This document shows positions 18,891 to 27,889 of a stretch of DNA of 51,610 bases, piece after piece. The translations under genes and the position numbers were made by a program. The DNA is taken from the NCBI GenBank assembly GCA_030826915.1, contig JAUUDE010000046.1, positions 1 to 51,610 of the forward strand, written 5' to 3'. The DNA comes from Thiomicrospira sp. GTDB lineage: Bacteria; Pseudomonadota; Gammaproteobacteria; Thiomicrospirales; Thiomicrospiraceae. Position 1 is the first letter of the stretch, and each line of letters opens with the position of its first letter. The notes beneath the pieces were generated by a model that saw nothing but the letters and a program-made list of their open reading frames with translations, was not told the DNA's origin and did no database searches.

Positions 18891-18936
18891 TTTTTGTTTT
18901 ATGGACTGAGGAAAACCCTATATTGCTAATTGTTCA

Positions 18937-19467
18937 TTAAGCATTTGCGAGAATATCTTCAATTAAACCTTCAGCTGCTAACTTATCTAAGTCAACCACA
19001 ACAACCATACGTCCTTTATCCGAAAATTTTTCATTTATTGTTCCCATTTGAGCCGCACTACTTTGCCCCTGACTATCTTTAATAGTCGTTAAGCCCAAAA
19101 TATATTGGTTTTCAACAGAGTCCGATATATCTGGTGCAGGTTGTAAGTTCACTAAATCAAACTGATGAACATCAGAAACAGCGTCAACTACCAATCCAAC
19201 AACCTTTTCACCTTGAGAATTTAGTACATGTACAACAATAACAACGGTGGTGCCATCATAGCTAGTTGGAAGATGAAATTTTTCTCTTAAATCAATAATA
19301 GGTACAACGGTTCCGCGTAAATCCACAACACCTTTTACAAAACTTGGTACATTTGGCAGAGGATTTGGTTGCACCCAGCCTCTAATTTCTTGAACACGTA
19401 GAATTTCAACTGCAAATTCTTCTTTGCCTATAATAAAAGTTAAAAATTCTTGTTTTTGATCCGCCAC
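18937..19467 (-). CDS. CheW-type chemotaxis coupling protein
   Basis: A single CheW domain over nearly all of 176 residues: FLTFIIGKEEFAVEILRVQEIRG, PSFVKGVVDLRGTVVPIIDLR and VGLVVDAVSDVHQF are the conserved blocks of the two-lobed SH3-like fold that links receptors to CheA. No receptor, CheA or other che gene is adjacent, so it is an orphan coupling protein, either for a remote chemotaxis cluster or for a CheV-less regulatory system. The start is GTG at 19467 with GGAG seven bases upstream. It is convergent with queD across a shared terminator. Confidence 0.92.
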   Translation of the reverse strand: MADQKQEFLTFIIGKEEFAVEILRVQEIRGWVQPNPLPNVPSFVKGVVDLRGTVVPIIDLREKFHLPTSYDGTTVVIVVHVLNSQGEKVVGLVVDAVSDVHQFDLVNLQPAPDISDSVENQYILGLTTIKDSQGQSSAAQMGTINEKFSDKGRMVVVVDLDKLAAEGLIEDILANA

Positions 19468-19717
19468 AAGCAGTCTCCATTGTTCTATATCAACTTATTG
19501 AAACCATCATAGTAAGAGTTGTTACCTGATAAAAATACGAATAAGTTTTTGTGCTCATAAGAGAGAATATGTTTACCTAATTTAGCTCAGGTCTTACTCG
19601 TACACAGCACTTTACGATTACTGAATTAAATTTTATATGCAAGATTTACGCCAAGATATTTTATTTTATGATATTTGTACGGTATCATCTGCCACAAAGA
19701 TGAATTAAGGAAAAACT

Positions 19718-20803
19718 ATGACAACAAATAACTCTCTAAACTCTATTTGGTCTGAATTTTTAACATCACAAAATGCACAATTTGATGAAAATGGCAAAAT
19801 CTGCAGTTTTGGCCATGCTGAACTAGAGCGTTTTTTGATTAAAAATGGCCCAGTTGTCACTAGCCTGACTCACCAAGCATTAATAAAAGTATCTGGAAGT
19901 GAAGCCTTAACATTTTTACAGGCACAATTAACCAGTGATGTAAATACGGTAACAGAGTCTCAAGCACAGTTCTCAGCCTATTGTGATCCACAAGGACAAG
20001 TGTTAGCCAACTTCTTAATCTTTAAATATAAAGACGATTACTACTTGAATTTTGATGGCTCATTAGCTGAAGCTATTTTAAAACGATTAACCATGTTTGT
20101 ACTGCGTTCTGACGTCAAATTAACAGACGTTTCTAATGAGTTAATTCAAGTCGGTTTTGCAGGAGAATTTGCTGATTTGGATGTGCAACGACGTTTGAGT
20201 ACCAAAATAAAAGAGGTATTTGAATCCGGTCAGGTGCAACTTGAAGGAATGCAAGATATTATCGTTGTGAAAGTTCCAGGCCCTTATCACAAATATGCCT
20301 TATTCGGTCCTGCTGAACAGATGATTGAAGCTTGGAAAAAAATCCGTGACAACAGTGATGTTACCAATAACTACGACTGGAACTTGCTGAATATTGCCGC
20401 TGGAGTACCAGAAGTAACCAATGCGACAAGCGGACAATTTATTGCTCAATTTTTTAACTTAGATAAGTTTGACGCAGTGAATTTCAAAAAAGGCTGTTTT
20501 CCCGGGCAGGAAATTATTGCTCGAATCCACTATCGAGGTAAAGTAACCAAACGTATGCTGCGTATTCACTTAAATGAGGTACTAGCTTTACTTCCTGGTG
20601 AGACACTTATTCTTAAAGACCAAAATGATAAGACACATAAGTTTACCGTTGTAAACGCAAACCCAGATGTATTCAATGGTACACTTTGCTTGGCAATAGG
20701 CAGCTTAAAGCCACTTGAATCGGTTGAAGGCGACCTCTTCACTGAATCCGGTGAACCTGCTGTCATTGAACCTCTACCTTACAGTGTTACTGACGAAGAA
20801 TAA
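19718..20803 (+). CDS. ygfZ: Folate-binding protein YgfZ (iron-sulfur cluster repair)
   Basis: Folate-dependent protein of the GcvT/YgfZ family that helps assemble or repair some iron-sulfur enzymes. The family signature KGCFPGQEIIARIHYRGKVTKR with its essential cysteine is present around residues 258-280, and the N-terminal half has LIKVSGSEALTFLQAQLTSDV. The 361-residue length is close to E. coli YgfZ (326) with a longer N-terminus. AAGGA lies seven bases ahead of the ATG. It is convergent with lysS, separated by a 32-bp perfect palindrome that likely terminates both. Confidence 0.93.
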   Translation: MTTNNSLNSIWSEFLTSQNAQFDENGKICSFGHAELERFLIKNGPVVTSLTHQALIKVSGSEALTFLQAQLTSDVNTVTESQAQFSAYCDPQGQVLANFLIFKYKDDYYLNFDGSLAEAILKRLTMFVLRSDVKLTDVSNELIQVGFAGEFADLDVQRRLSTKIKEVFESGQVQLEGMQDIIVVKVPGPYHKYALFGPAEQMIEAWKKIRDNSDVTNNYDWNLLNIAAGVPEVTNATSGQFIAQFFNLDKFDAVNFKKGCFPGQEIIARIHYRGKVTKRMLRIHLNEVLALLPGETLILKDQNDKTHKFTVVNANPDVFNGTLCLAIGSLKPLESVEGDLFTESGEPAVIEPLPYSVTDEE

Positions 20804-20844
20804 CAATTCAATTCTATTTATTTCGCTTTTGATTAGTAATAAAA

Positions 20845-20876
20845 AACCCTACTTACCAGGCCTGGTAAGTAGGGTT
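20845..20876. terminator. 32-bp perfect palindrome, bidirectional terminator of ygfZ and lysS
   Basis: Sixteen bases, AACCCTACTTACCAGG, are followed directly by their exact complement. The centre is the dispersed ACCAGGCCTGGT 12-mer. It lies between convergent stops at 20803 and 20921; A-rich flanks occur on one side and TTATTTTC on the other. Confidence 0.85.
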
Positions 20877-20920
20877 ATTTTCGTTATTCAACCAGGTGTA
20901 ACCCAATTAAATCAAGCTTT

Positions 20921-22432
20921 CTAACTTTGGCGCATATGTGGAAACAGTAACACGTCACGAATAGAAGCAGAATCAGTAAACAGCATAACTAAACGGTCAA
21001 TACCAATTCCTTCACCCGCTGTTGGCGGCATACCGTGTTCTAATGCTGTAATGTAGTCTTCATCATAATGCATCGCTTCATCATCACCTGCATCTTTAGC
21101 TTGAACCTGTGCTTTAAAGCGTTCCGCCTGATCTTCAGCATCATTTAACTCGTTAAAACCATTAGCAAGCTCTCGCCCACCAATAAACAATTCAAAACGA
21201 TCAGTAATAAATGGGTTTTCATCATTACGACGTGCTAACGGTGAAACTTCAGCAGGATACTCAGTAATAAAAGTTGGATCCATTAATTTTTCTTCAACTG
21301 TCTCTTCAAATATTTCAGTAATCACTTTACCTAAGCCGTAACCTTCATTAATGTGAATATTTAACGATTCTGCTAAAGCAGTTGCCGCTTCAAGCGTTTC
21401 AAGTTGTTCAGCTGAGACACCTTCGTTATATTGAAGAATCGCATCTTTCATACTTAAACGTGCAAATGGCTTGCCAAAATCAAACTCTAGACCTTGATAT
21501 GGCACCTTAGTTGATCCAACCGCTAGTTCAGCAAGCTCTTTTAATAACTCTTCCGTGTAGTCCATCAATTGATGATAATCGGTATAAGCGGCATAGAATT
21601 CAACCATGGTAAATTCTGGGTTATGACGTGTAGATAAGCCTTCGTTACGGAAAGAGCGGTTTATTTCAAAAACACGCTCAAAACCACCAACAACCAAACG
21701 CTTTAAATAGAGCTCTGGCGCAATACGCAGATAAAGCGGCATATCTAAAGCGTTGTGGTGCGTATTAAAGGGTTTTGCCGTTGCACCACCTGGAATCACG
21801 TGCATCATTGGAGTTTCTACTTCCATAAACTCTTTACGGATTAAGAAATTACGCACATGCTGAACAATTTTTGAGCGTAACAAAAAGGTCTCACGACTCT
21901 CTTGGTTAACAATCAAATCAACATAGCGCTGACGATAACGCATCTCTTGGTCTTGTAGACCGTGAAATTTATCAGGCAAAGGACGCAGTGATTTTGTTAC
22001 TAATTCAATATGCTCAACATGAATAGAAAGTTCACCAGTATTTGTCTTAAATAGATAACCTTCTGCACCAACAATATCACCTAAATCCCATTTCTTGAAC
22101 TGGGTATTGTAGAAACCTTCAGGCAATTCATCACGAGTCACATATACCTGAATGCGCCCTGTTTGATCTTGTAAAGTAGCAAAACTGGCTTTACCCATAA
22201 TGCGGCGTAACATCATACGACCCGCAACTTTTACCCTTACAGGTTCTGCCTCCGCTAAGGCTTCTTTTGTCATTTCGTCGTATTTAGCATGTAGTTCAAC
22301 AGCTTCGTTTTCACGGCGGAAAGTATTTGGATACGAGTGCCCAGCTTCTCTTAATGCAGCTAGCTTTGCGCGACGCTCTGCAATAATTTTGTTTTCGTCT
22401 ATTTCAGGCACATTATTTTGTGATTCCGACAT
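20921..22432 (-). CDS. lysS: Lysyl-tRNA synthetase (class II)
   Basis: Charges tRNA-Lys. An N-terminal OB-fold anticodon-binding domain (residues about 60-175, with [21 protein letters not shown]) precedes the class II catalytic core: motif 1 near [13 protein letters not shown], motif 2 [23 protein letters not shown], and motif 3 [14 protein letters not shown]. The 503-residue length is normal. The prfB-lysS order on the same strand is the standard gammaproteobacterial pair, but here they are separated by a 255-bp spacer bearing two palindrome copies rather than the few bases seen in E. coli. Confidence 0.98.
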   Translation of the reverse strand: MSESQNNVPEIDENKIIAERRAKLAALREAGHSYPNTFRRENEAVELHAKYDEMTKEALAEAEPVRVKVAGRMMLRRIMGKASFATLQDQTGRIQVYVTRDELPEGFYNTQFKKWDLGDIVGAEGYLFKTNTGELSIHVEHIELVTKSLRPLPDKFHGLQDQEMRYRQRYVDLIVNQESRETFLLRSKIVQHVRNFLIRKEFMEVETPMMHVIPGGATAKPFNTHHNALDMPLYLRIAPELYLKRLVVGGFERVFEINRSFRNEGLSTRHNPEFTMVEFYAAYTDYHQLMDYTEELLKELAELAVGSTKVPYQGLEFDFGKPFARLSMKDAILQYNEGVSAEQLETLEAATALAESLNIHINEGYGLGKVITEIFEETVEEKLMDPTFITEYPAEVSPLARRNDENPFITDRFELFIGGRELANGFNELNDAEDQAERFKAQVQAKDAGDDEAMHYDEDYITALEHGMPPTAGEGIGIDRLVMLFTDSASIRDVLLFPHMRQS

Positions 22433-22509
22433 GAATTTTCTCTCTTAAAACTTAAATGACCCTCTGCAGACTCATATTTGATTGCAAAGGTCTTTGAACA
22501 TAAAAAACA

Positions 22510-22545
22510 ACCAGGCCTGGTATTTTAAAAATAACCAGGCCTGGT
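22510..22545. repeat. Two exact ACCAGGCCTGGT palindromes in the prfB-lysS spacer
   Basis: Copies lie at 22510-22521 and 22534-22545, centres 24 bases apart. The only tandem pair in the window. Nothing else was recognised in 22433-22687. Confidence 0.9.
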
Positions 22546-22687
22546 AGATTTGGGTTCTTAATGAATTCCAAAGTTGGGGTTTTTAAATTGCCCTTATTTT
22601 AAGCTTTTACACTCATAAACTCTAGTTAAATACGTTATTTAGTCAACTATTTAAAGGCAATCTATTAGAACGGAAATACAGATAAGA

Positions 22688-23783
22688 TTAAACACCAGCT
22701 TTTAGGCTCGCTTCAATAAACTGATCTAAAGCACCATCCAATACGGCTTGCGTATTACCTGTTTCAACCCCGGTTCTTAAATCTTTTATGCGTCCAGAAT
22801 CTAAAACATAAGAACGTATCTGGCTTCCCCAGCCGATATCTGACTTTGCATCTTCTAGTTCTTGTTTTTCAGCACTTCGACTCAACATCTCTAGCTCGTA
22901 CAACTTTGCTCGCAACTGTTTCATTGCTTCAGCCTTATTCTGGTGCTGCGAACGACCATTTTGGCATTGTGTCACGGTATTAGTAGGCAAGTGAGTAATT
23001 CGCACTGCTGACTCTGTTTTGTTTACGTGCTGTCCACCAGCCCCACTGGCGCGATAAACATCAATTCGTAAATCTGCAGGGTTTATATCAATTTCAAAAC
23101 TATCATCAATTTCAGGTGAAACAAAGACAGAAGCAAAAGAAGTATGGCGTTTTGAATTGGAATCAAATGGCGATTTACGCACTAAACGGTGCACCCCCAG
23201 TTCGGTTCGTAACCAACCATAAGCATAGTCACCTTTGATATGAACCGTTGCACCTTTAATTCCAGCCACATCACCCGCTGAAATCTCGGTAATTTCTGCT
23301 TTAAAACCGTGGCTGTCCGACCAGCGCAAATACATACGCAAAATCATATTGGCCCAATCCTGCGCTTCAGTTCCACCAGAACCCGATTGAATTTCTAAAT
23401 AAGCATTATTTGCATCCATTTCGCCCGAAAACATTCGTTGAAACTCAAGTGAATCCAAACGTTCGCCTAAACGATTAAGCTCTTCAATAACTTCATCGAC
23501 CATCTCTTGATCAGAATCCATTTCAGCCATTTCAAGTAACTCTTTAGCGGCTTCCGTTCCTGAGCTCAAATCATCAATAGTCGATACAATATTCTCAAGT
23601 TGCGCTTTCTCTTTTCCTAAAGCCTGAGCTTGCTCTGGATTACTCCAAATATCTGGATCTTCTAGCTCTTTAGAAACTTCTTCTAACCGTTCTGCTTTAA
23701 CCTCGTAGTCAAAGATACCCCCTAAGCACTTCAGAACGTGCTTGGTAATCTTCAATTCGTGTATATATTGGATTTAATTCCAT
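22688..23783 (-). CDS. prfB: Peptide chain release factor 2, with programmed +1 frameshift
   Basis: Recognises UGA and UAA and triggers peptide release. The gene begins at ATG 23783 ([19 protein letters not shown]), runs 24 codons to an in-frame TGA at 23711-23709, and continues in the +1 frame as [12 protein letters not shown]. The autoregulatory signal is intact: the internal Shine-Dalgarno-like AGGGGG, then TAT CTT TGA C. The full product would be 364 residues, close to the E. coli 365. SPF ([15 protein letters not shown]) recognises the stop codon and GGQ ([14 protein letters not shown]) catalyses hydrolysis. Taking the downstream frame alone would give a wrong N-terminus. Confidence 0.97.
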
Positions 23784-23951
23784 TTAATATCACCTAATAA
23801 CTTCTGAGAGACCTTTACCCAAGATGGGCAAAATTTTCACTTATAAATTTAGCGGGAATAATACCAGTTTTAAAGCTCTCTTGCTGAAGTTCCTGCTGAC
23901 TTAGTTAACCCAAAAAATTTGTATTACGGGCGACTAACTCGCTATTTTTAT

Positions 23952-23978
23952 TAAAGTTCTATAAACGGCTGCCGATAT
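23952..23978 (+). promoter_or_regulatory. Sigma-28 (FliA)-like promoter
   Basis: TAAAGTTC, an 11-base spacer, then GCCGATAT. The known FliA consensus is TAAAGTTT-N11-GCCGATAA; 14 of 16 positions and the exact spacing match. It points at the two-gene unit starting at 24083. The rest of the 23784-24082 gap shows no gene. Confidence 0.75.
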
Positions 23979-24082
23979 ATCTCATGTGAAATAGGGATAA
24001 TCAAAAGTAACGGTGTTACACAAAATAAAATAATTTAAAACACCAAGTTTAAGCCCTCTACCGACCAGAATGAGGTTTTATC

Positions 24083-24340
24083 ATGGCAATCGATATTAAA
24101 AATACAGGTTCAATCCAGGCATACCAAAAACTAGCAGGCCTTGCGCCAGAACAAGCCAATCCCATCAATAATGATAAACGTGTTCACGGCCAAGCTGAAC
24201 TACCTGAGCAAGCCTCTATTCATGCATCACAAATGACGTTTCGTAATGAGCGTCAAGCAAGCTTAGTCGCTCACCATTTTGGCAATGGACAGTCTGCAAG
24301 TTCTGGTTCTTTAAAGCTGACTTTTCAAGCGGCAATTTAA
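24083..24340 (+). CDS. Hypothetical protein, 85 aa, upstream of DUF5610 gene
   Basis: No family recognised. The product is soluble and polar, with no signal peptide or membrane segment: MAIDIKNTGSIQAYQKLAGL at the start, a central QAELPEQASIHASQMTF and a glycine/serine-rich end. The motif SIHASQMTFR is reminiscent of linker-rich regulatory or cell-surface-associated small proteins but cannot be assigned. GAGG sits ten bases ahead of the ATG. It lies 18 bp upstream of the DUF5610 gene and behind a sigma-28-like promoter, so a role linked to flagellar or motility regulation is possible; this is inference from context only. Confidence 0.65.
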   Translation: MAIDIKNTGSIQAYQKLAGLAPEQANPINNDKRVHGQAELPEQASIHASQMTFRNERQASLVAHHFGNGQSASSGSLKLTFQAAI

Positions 24341-24358
24341 AAGCTTAACGAAGTACTA

Positions 24359-24772
24359 ATGACAGACATGCCAGCTCCAGAAGAAGGTGAAGTCTTAGAA
24401 AAACCCATTAGTGAAGAAGCGCTAAAGGCACAAGGAGGAATGGAATACTGGACACCAGAAAATACAGCCAAACGTATTGTAGACGGTGCAACAGGTTTTT
24501 TAGCAGGCTTTCAAAATGCTCACCCCGAACTAGAAGGTGATGCTTTAATAGAGAAGTTTATGGATGTTGTTGGCGGCGGTCTCACTCAAGGCTTTGATGA
24601 AGCTCGCAGAATTTTAGGCGATTTAAACGTTTTAGAAGGTGATATAGCAGACAATATTGACTTAACTTACTTAAAGGTTCAAGAACAGATGCTTAATTTC
24701 AAAAACCAGTTTCTAGGCATAAGCGATAGACCTGAAGAAACAGTTACAGACAAAATGATAAGCAAAGAGTAA
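24359..24772 (+). CDS. DUF5610 domain protein
   Basis: A 137-residue acidic, soluble protein. The core YWTPENTAKRIVDGATGFLAGFQNAHPELEGDALIEKFMDVVGGGLTQGFDEARRIL matches what is known of DUF5610, a helical domain often found in proteobacterial proteins of unknown function. It follows the 85-residue hypothetical gene by 18 bp and ends before a strong terminator, so the two form a short unit, apparently driven by a FliA-like promoter. No enzymatic motif is visible. Confidence 0.8.
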   Translation: MTDMPAPEEGEVLEKPISEEALKAQGGMEYWTPENTAKRIVDGATGFLAGFQNAHPELEGDALIEKFMDVVGGGLTQGFDEARRILGDLNVLEGDIADNIDLTYLKVQEQMLNFKNQFLGISDRPEETVTDKMISKE

Positions 24773-24785
24773 AACTCAAAAAACA

Positions 24786-24813
24786 AAAAAGGGCGTATTA
24801 AACGCCCTTTTTT
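24786..24813. terminator. Rho-independent terminator between DUF5610 and response regulator genes
   Basis: GGGCGT and ACGCCC pair over ATTAA (24791-24807), with A6 to the left and T7 to the right, so it can act for both convergent units. Confidence 0.9.
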
Positions 24814-24865
24814 TATAATTTTATTTATGCAATAAACTGTGTCAAGAGTTTATCAATAAACTTAA

Positions 24866-25513
24866 TTACTCAATCTCTTGCAGACCCACTTTTGTTAGAC
24901 CAGATTCATTTGCATAGTTAGTTAATTCTGCTGTTGAAGTCATGCCCATTTTGGTCATTAAGTTTTCACGGTGCTTAGAAACAGTACGATCACTAATTTC
25001 AAGTTTTTCTGCGATTTCTTTCGTTTTGTAACCTTCAGCAACCAGTTTTACAACTTGTTTTTCTCGAACAGATAGACGCTTATTAACTAACCCACTCTCT
25101 GATTCAAGAATGGCTTCGATTTCAGAATGAGTAAAGGTTTCACCCTTAATGACTTGTCTAATTCCACTAACTAACTCTTTAGGGGAAACAGACTTCATTG
25201 CAATACCATCAATGCCCATATCTAAAACTTCACGCCAAACATTGACTGTTTCAGCCGCTGTTAAGACTATGATCTTTGTTTCTGAATAGCGTTTCTGGAT
25301 GTGTGTAATCGCGTTTACGCCACTTAATTTTGGCATAGATAGATCAAGCAAAACAACATTCGGTGATTTAGCACGTATAAGTTCCAAGCACTCTAACCCA
25401 TCTTCGGCTTCTGCAACTACTTCAAAGTCGGCTTCCCCTTCAATAATGGATTTAAAACCTGCTCTTACCAATGCATGGTCTTCAGCTAACAAAATACTCA
25501 TTTTCTCAGACAT
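24866..25513 (-). CDS. NarL/FixJ-family response regulator (receiver + LuxR HTH)
   Basis: A 215-residue transcription factor. The receiver domain (residues 5-125) has the acidic pair E11/D12, phospho-acceptor D57 in VVLLDLSMPKLSG, and K107-region MKSVSPKEL; the LuxR-type helix-turn-helix covers about 147-210 with LSVREKQVVKLVAEGYKTKEIAEKL split as usual. It lies 57 bp downstream of the hybrid kinase gene and probably forms its partner. Two ATGs (25513 and 25501) could start the protein. Its target genes are unknown. Confidence 0.93.
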   Translation of the reverse strand: MSEKMSILLAEDHALVRAGFKSIIEGEADFEVVAEAEDGLECLELIRAKSPNVVLLDLSMPKLSGVNAITHIQKRYSETKIIVLTAAETVNVWREVLDMGIDGIAMKSVSPKELVSGIRQVIKGETFTHSEIEAILESESGLVNKRLSVREKQVVKLVAEGYKTKEIAEKLEISDRTVSKHRENLMTKMGMTSTAELTNYANESGLTKVGLQEIE

Positions 25514-25570
25514 TCCGTGACTACCTAACTCATTAAATTTACTTGGATTATAAGAATTTTTTATTCTTTG

Positions 25571-27700
25571 TTATTTCCTATTATGACTAATATTCACAGA
25601 CTTCTCAAGACTTTTTAAACCTGTAATAATTATTTTCAATAACTCTGATGTCTTTTGCTCTCTATAAACGCCATTAGAACTAGAGGTTTCAGTCTGACTT
25701 TGTAAGTTTTCAATTGCTTTAAATAAATTAACTAAACCTGTCAATTGAAATAGCATGCAATTGCCCTTTAAGTAATGCGCCTTTTTTTTAATCAGGTCCA
25801 GCTCTGCATTTTTGTTTAAGGTATCAAGCTCCTTTAAACTTTTCTGCATTTCAGTAATAAATGGCTCTATCAAATCAAAGAATTGTTCAGGAATATCATC
25901 AATAGTCGGCAATTCTTCTGACATTTGCAGAAGATTATCTTCTTCTACATCCTCTATTAATGTTTTCATATCTAAGGATTTTTTATATTCCACAGAATAA
26001 CTAGAAGTCGTAGCTTGAGCATTACGGTAGTCTTTTTGTAGTAATTGAATAATCTGATTTTTGGATACAGGTTTAACTAACCACTCATCAAACCCCATTT
26101 CTTCAGTGGTTTCATTGTCACTAATAAAGTCAGTCGCTTCACCCCCGGCTGTAATGGCGAATACACCTTTTAAATGTGAGTTGGCAGAAGATTTATAAAT
26201 TTCATTGATTTTTTTACTGACCTGAATACCATCCATAAAAGGCATTTGAATATCTAATAAAACATAATCAAACGCTTGCTCCTTAAACAATTCCCAAGCT
26301 TCACGACCATCTTTTGCCTCAACAATCTCATACTTTGAATTTTCAAGGTAGCCAGCCAACACCATTCGGTTAATACTAGAATCATCCGCAATTAATACTT
26401 TGTAGGATTCGTGGCCAGATTTAACAGCATCAAGAGTGTCAGTATTCTGTTTAGATTCATTAACCTTAACCGTGCTTTTTTTACCAGGTAAGTGTGAATT
26501 TGAAACATCTTCAACGGCATTTTTTTGGCTAATTTTATCACTCTCATAAACACTAAGATTCAGGCTAAATTGAAACGAGGCGCCAACCCCAACTTCGGAC
26601 GTGACGTTGATTTTACCGCCCATTAAGGTGACCAACTGCTGGACTACAAACAATCCCAAACCCGCACCTAAGTATCGAGTATTGTATGCTCCCTCGCCCT
26701 CTTTGTTTTCTATCTGAGCAAAGGGTTCAAAGATTTTTTCAATTTTGTCCTCTGCAATACCTTCTCCTGAATCAGTGATAGTAAAAACAAATTCACTCTC
26801 TTGGTTTTCTTTAACTTCAATGTTCACCCCACCAAATTGAGTAAACTTGATGGCATTTACAATCAGATTAATTAAGACTTGAGTAAGGCGAACACTATCC
26901 ACTAAAACCTCATCATGCTCACCGGTATAAACTAATGAAATTATCAGGTTTTTATCAGCCGCAATGGATTTTGTCAGTTGTTTAACGTTGTTTAGCAGTT
27001 CAGTTAAAGAAACCCGAGATGGATGTAACTTAATACCATCATATTCAGTTTGAGAATAGGTCAAAATATCGTTGACCAAGTAGGTAGATTGCTGAGCCGT
27101 CATATTAATTGCTTTAAGCATATTAAGGACTTCTTCAGGCCCGTCAATTTGACTTCTTAAACGCTTCACTAAACTGCTTATACCTAACAAGGGTGAACGT
27201 AATTCATGACTTAAAAATGCTAAAAAACGTGATTGCTTATCATAAGAGGTACTCAAGACTTGGTGCTGTTCTTGTAATAACGCCTCTCTTTCTTGCATCT
27301 TGGCAATAGAGAGGCGACCTTGTGCATCCACTATTTCCCGTTCTAAGGCCACCATTTCAGATACATCAAGACAAATAGCCCATACCGTTTTATGACCATC
27401 AACCTCTACAACTCTTAACTGATGCTGAAAAGAGCTTTTTCCTTTAAGCGTGTCGTAACTCGCCACAAAACGTATATCCATATCTTCATCAGTGGATTCC
27501 AAAGCCTCGGAAACCTTAATTCTCAATACAGGTGTTTCACAACTACCGATTATTTCTTCAAGAATAAATACAGGGCGGCCTAACAGTTTTTCTAATCGTT
27601 CAGAAAGTTTTATCACCTCTTGACCGTCTTCAATACTGTAAGACCACCAAAGGTTTTGCTCAAACATTTCATTGGCTAATTGGGTTTTGGAAATACTCAT
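25571..27700 (-). CDS. Hybrid sensor histidine kinase with PAS-like, receiver and Hpt domains
   Basis: A 709-residue phosphorelay protein without transmembrane segments, so probably a cytoplasmic sensor. Order: PAS-like domain (about 1-115), HisKA with H165 in FLAFLSHELRSPL, HATPase around 265-395 (NAIKFT, DSGEGIAEDKI, GAGLGLFVVQQL), receiver about 440-560 (VLIADDSSINRMV, YVLLDIQMPFMDG) and a C-terminal Hpt domain about 600-700 with KKKAHYLKGNCMLF. The full His-Asp-His chain is in one protein, leaving the neighbouring LuxR-type regulator as the likely final acceptor. The signal it senses is not evident. Confidence 0.92.
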   Translation of the reverse strand: MSISKTQLANEMFEQNLWWSYSIEDGQEVIKLSERLEKLLGRPVFILEEIIGSCETPVLRIKVSEALESTDEDMDIRFVASYDTLKGKSSFQHQLRVVEVDGHKTVWAICLDVSEMVALEREIVDAQGRLSIAKMQEREALLQEQHQVLSTSYDKQSRFLAFLSHELRSPLLGISSLVKRLRSQIDGPEEVLNMLKAINMTAQQSTYLVNDILTYSQTEYDGIKLHPSRVSLTELLNNVKQLTKSIAADKNLIISLVYTGEHDEVLVDSVRLTQVLINLIVNAIKFTQFGGVNIEVKENQESEFVFTITDSGEGIAEDKIEKIFEPFAQIENKEGEGAYNTRYLGAGLGLFVVQQLVTLMGGKINVTSEVGVGASFQFSLNLSVYESDKISQKNAVEDVSNSHLPGKKSTVKVNESKQNTDTLDAVKSGHESYKVLIADDSSINRMVLAGYLENSKYEIVEAKDGREAWELFKEQAFDYVLLDIQMPFMDGIQVSKKINEIYKSSANSHLKGVFAITAGGEATDFISDNETTEEMGFDEWLVKPVSKNQIIQLLQKDYRNAQATTSSYSVEYKKSLDMKTLIEDVEEDNLLQMSEELPTIDDIPEQFFDLIEPFITEMQKSLKELDTLNKNAELDLIKKKAHYLKGNCMLFQLTGLVNLFKAIENLQSQTETSSSNGVYREQKTSELLKIIITGLKSLEKSVNISHNRK

Positions 27701-27889
27701 TCATCTTCACTTTATGCTGACCCTGTATTTTTGCATTAAAAGTGCGTAAAATACTTTGCATTATTTTGTCTTAGTTTATTTACTAAGAATAAACTATTTC
27801 AGCACTTCTATCCCATAATTTTTAGTTACTGAGCGTGATTTGCTCATACTCTTAAATATCGGATTACAATCTAAAAGAACCTATACACT

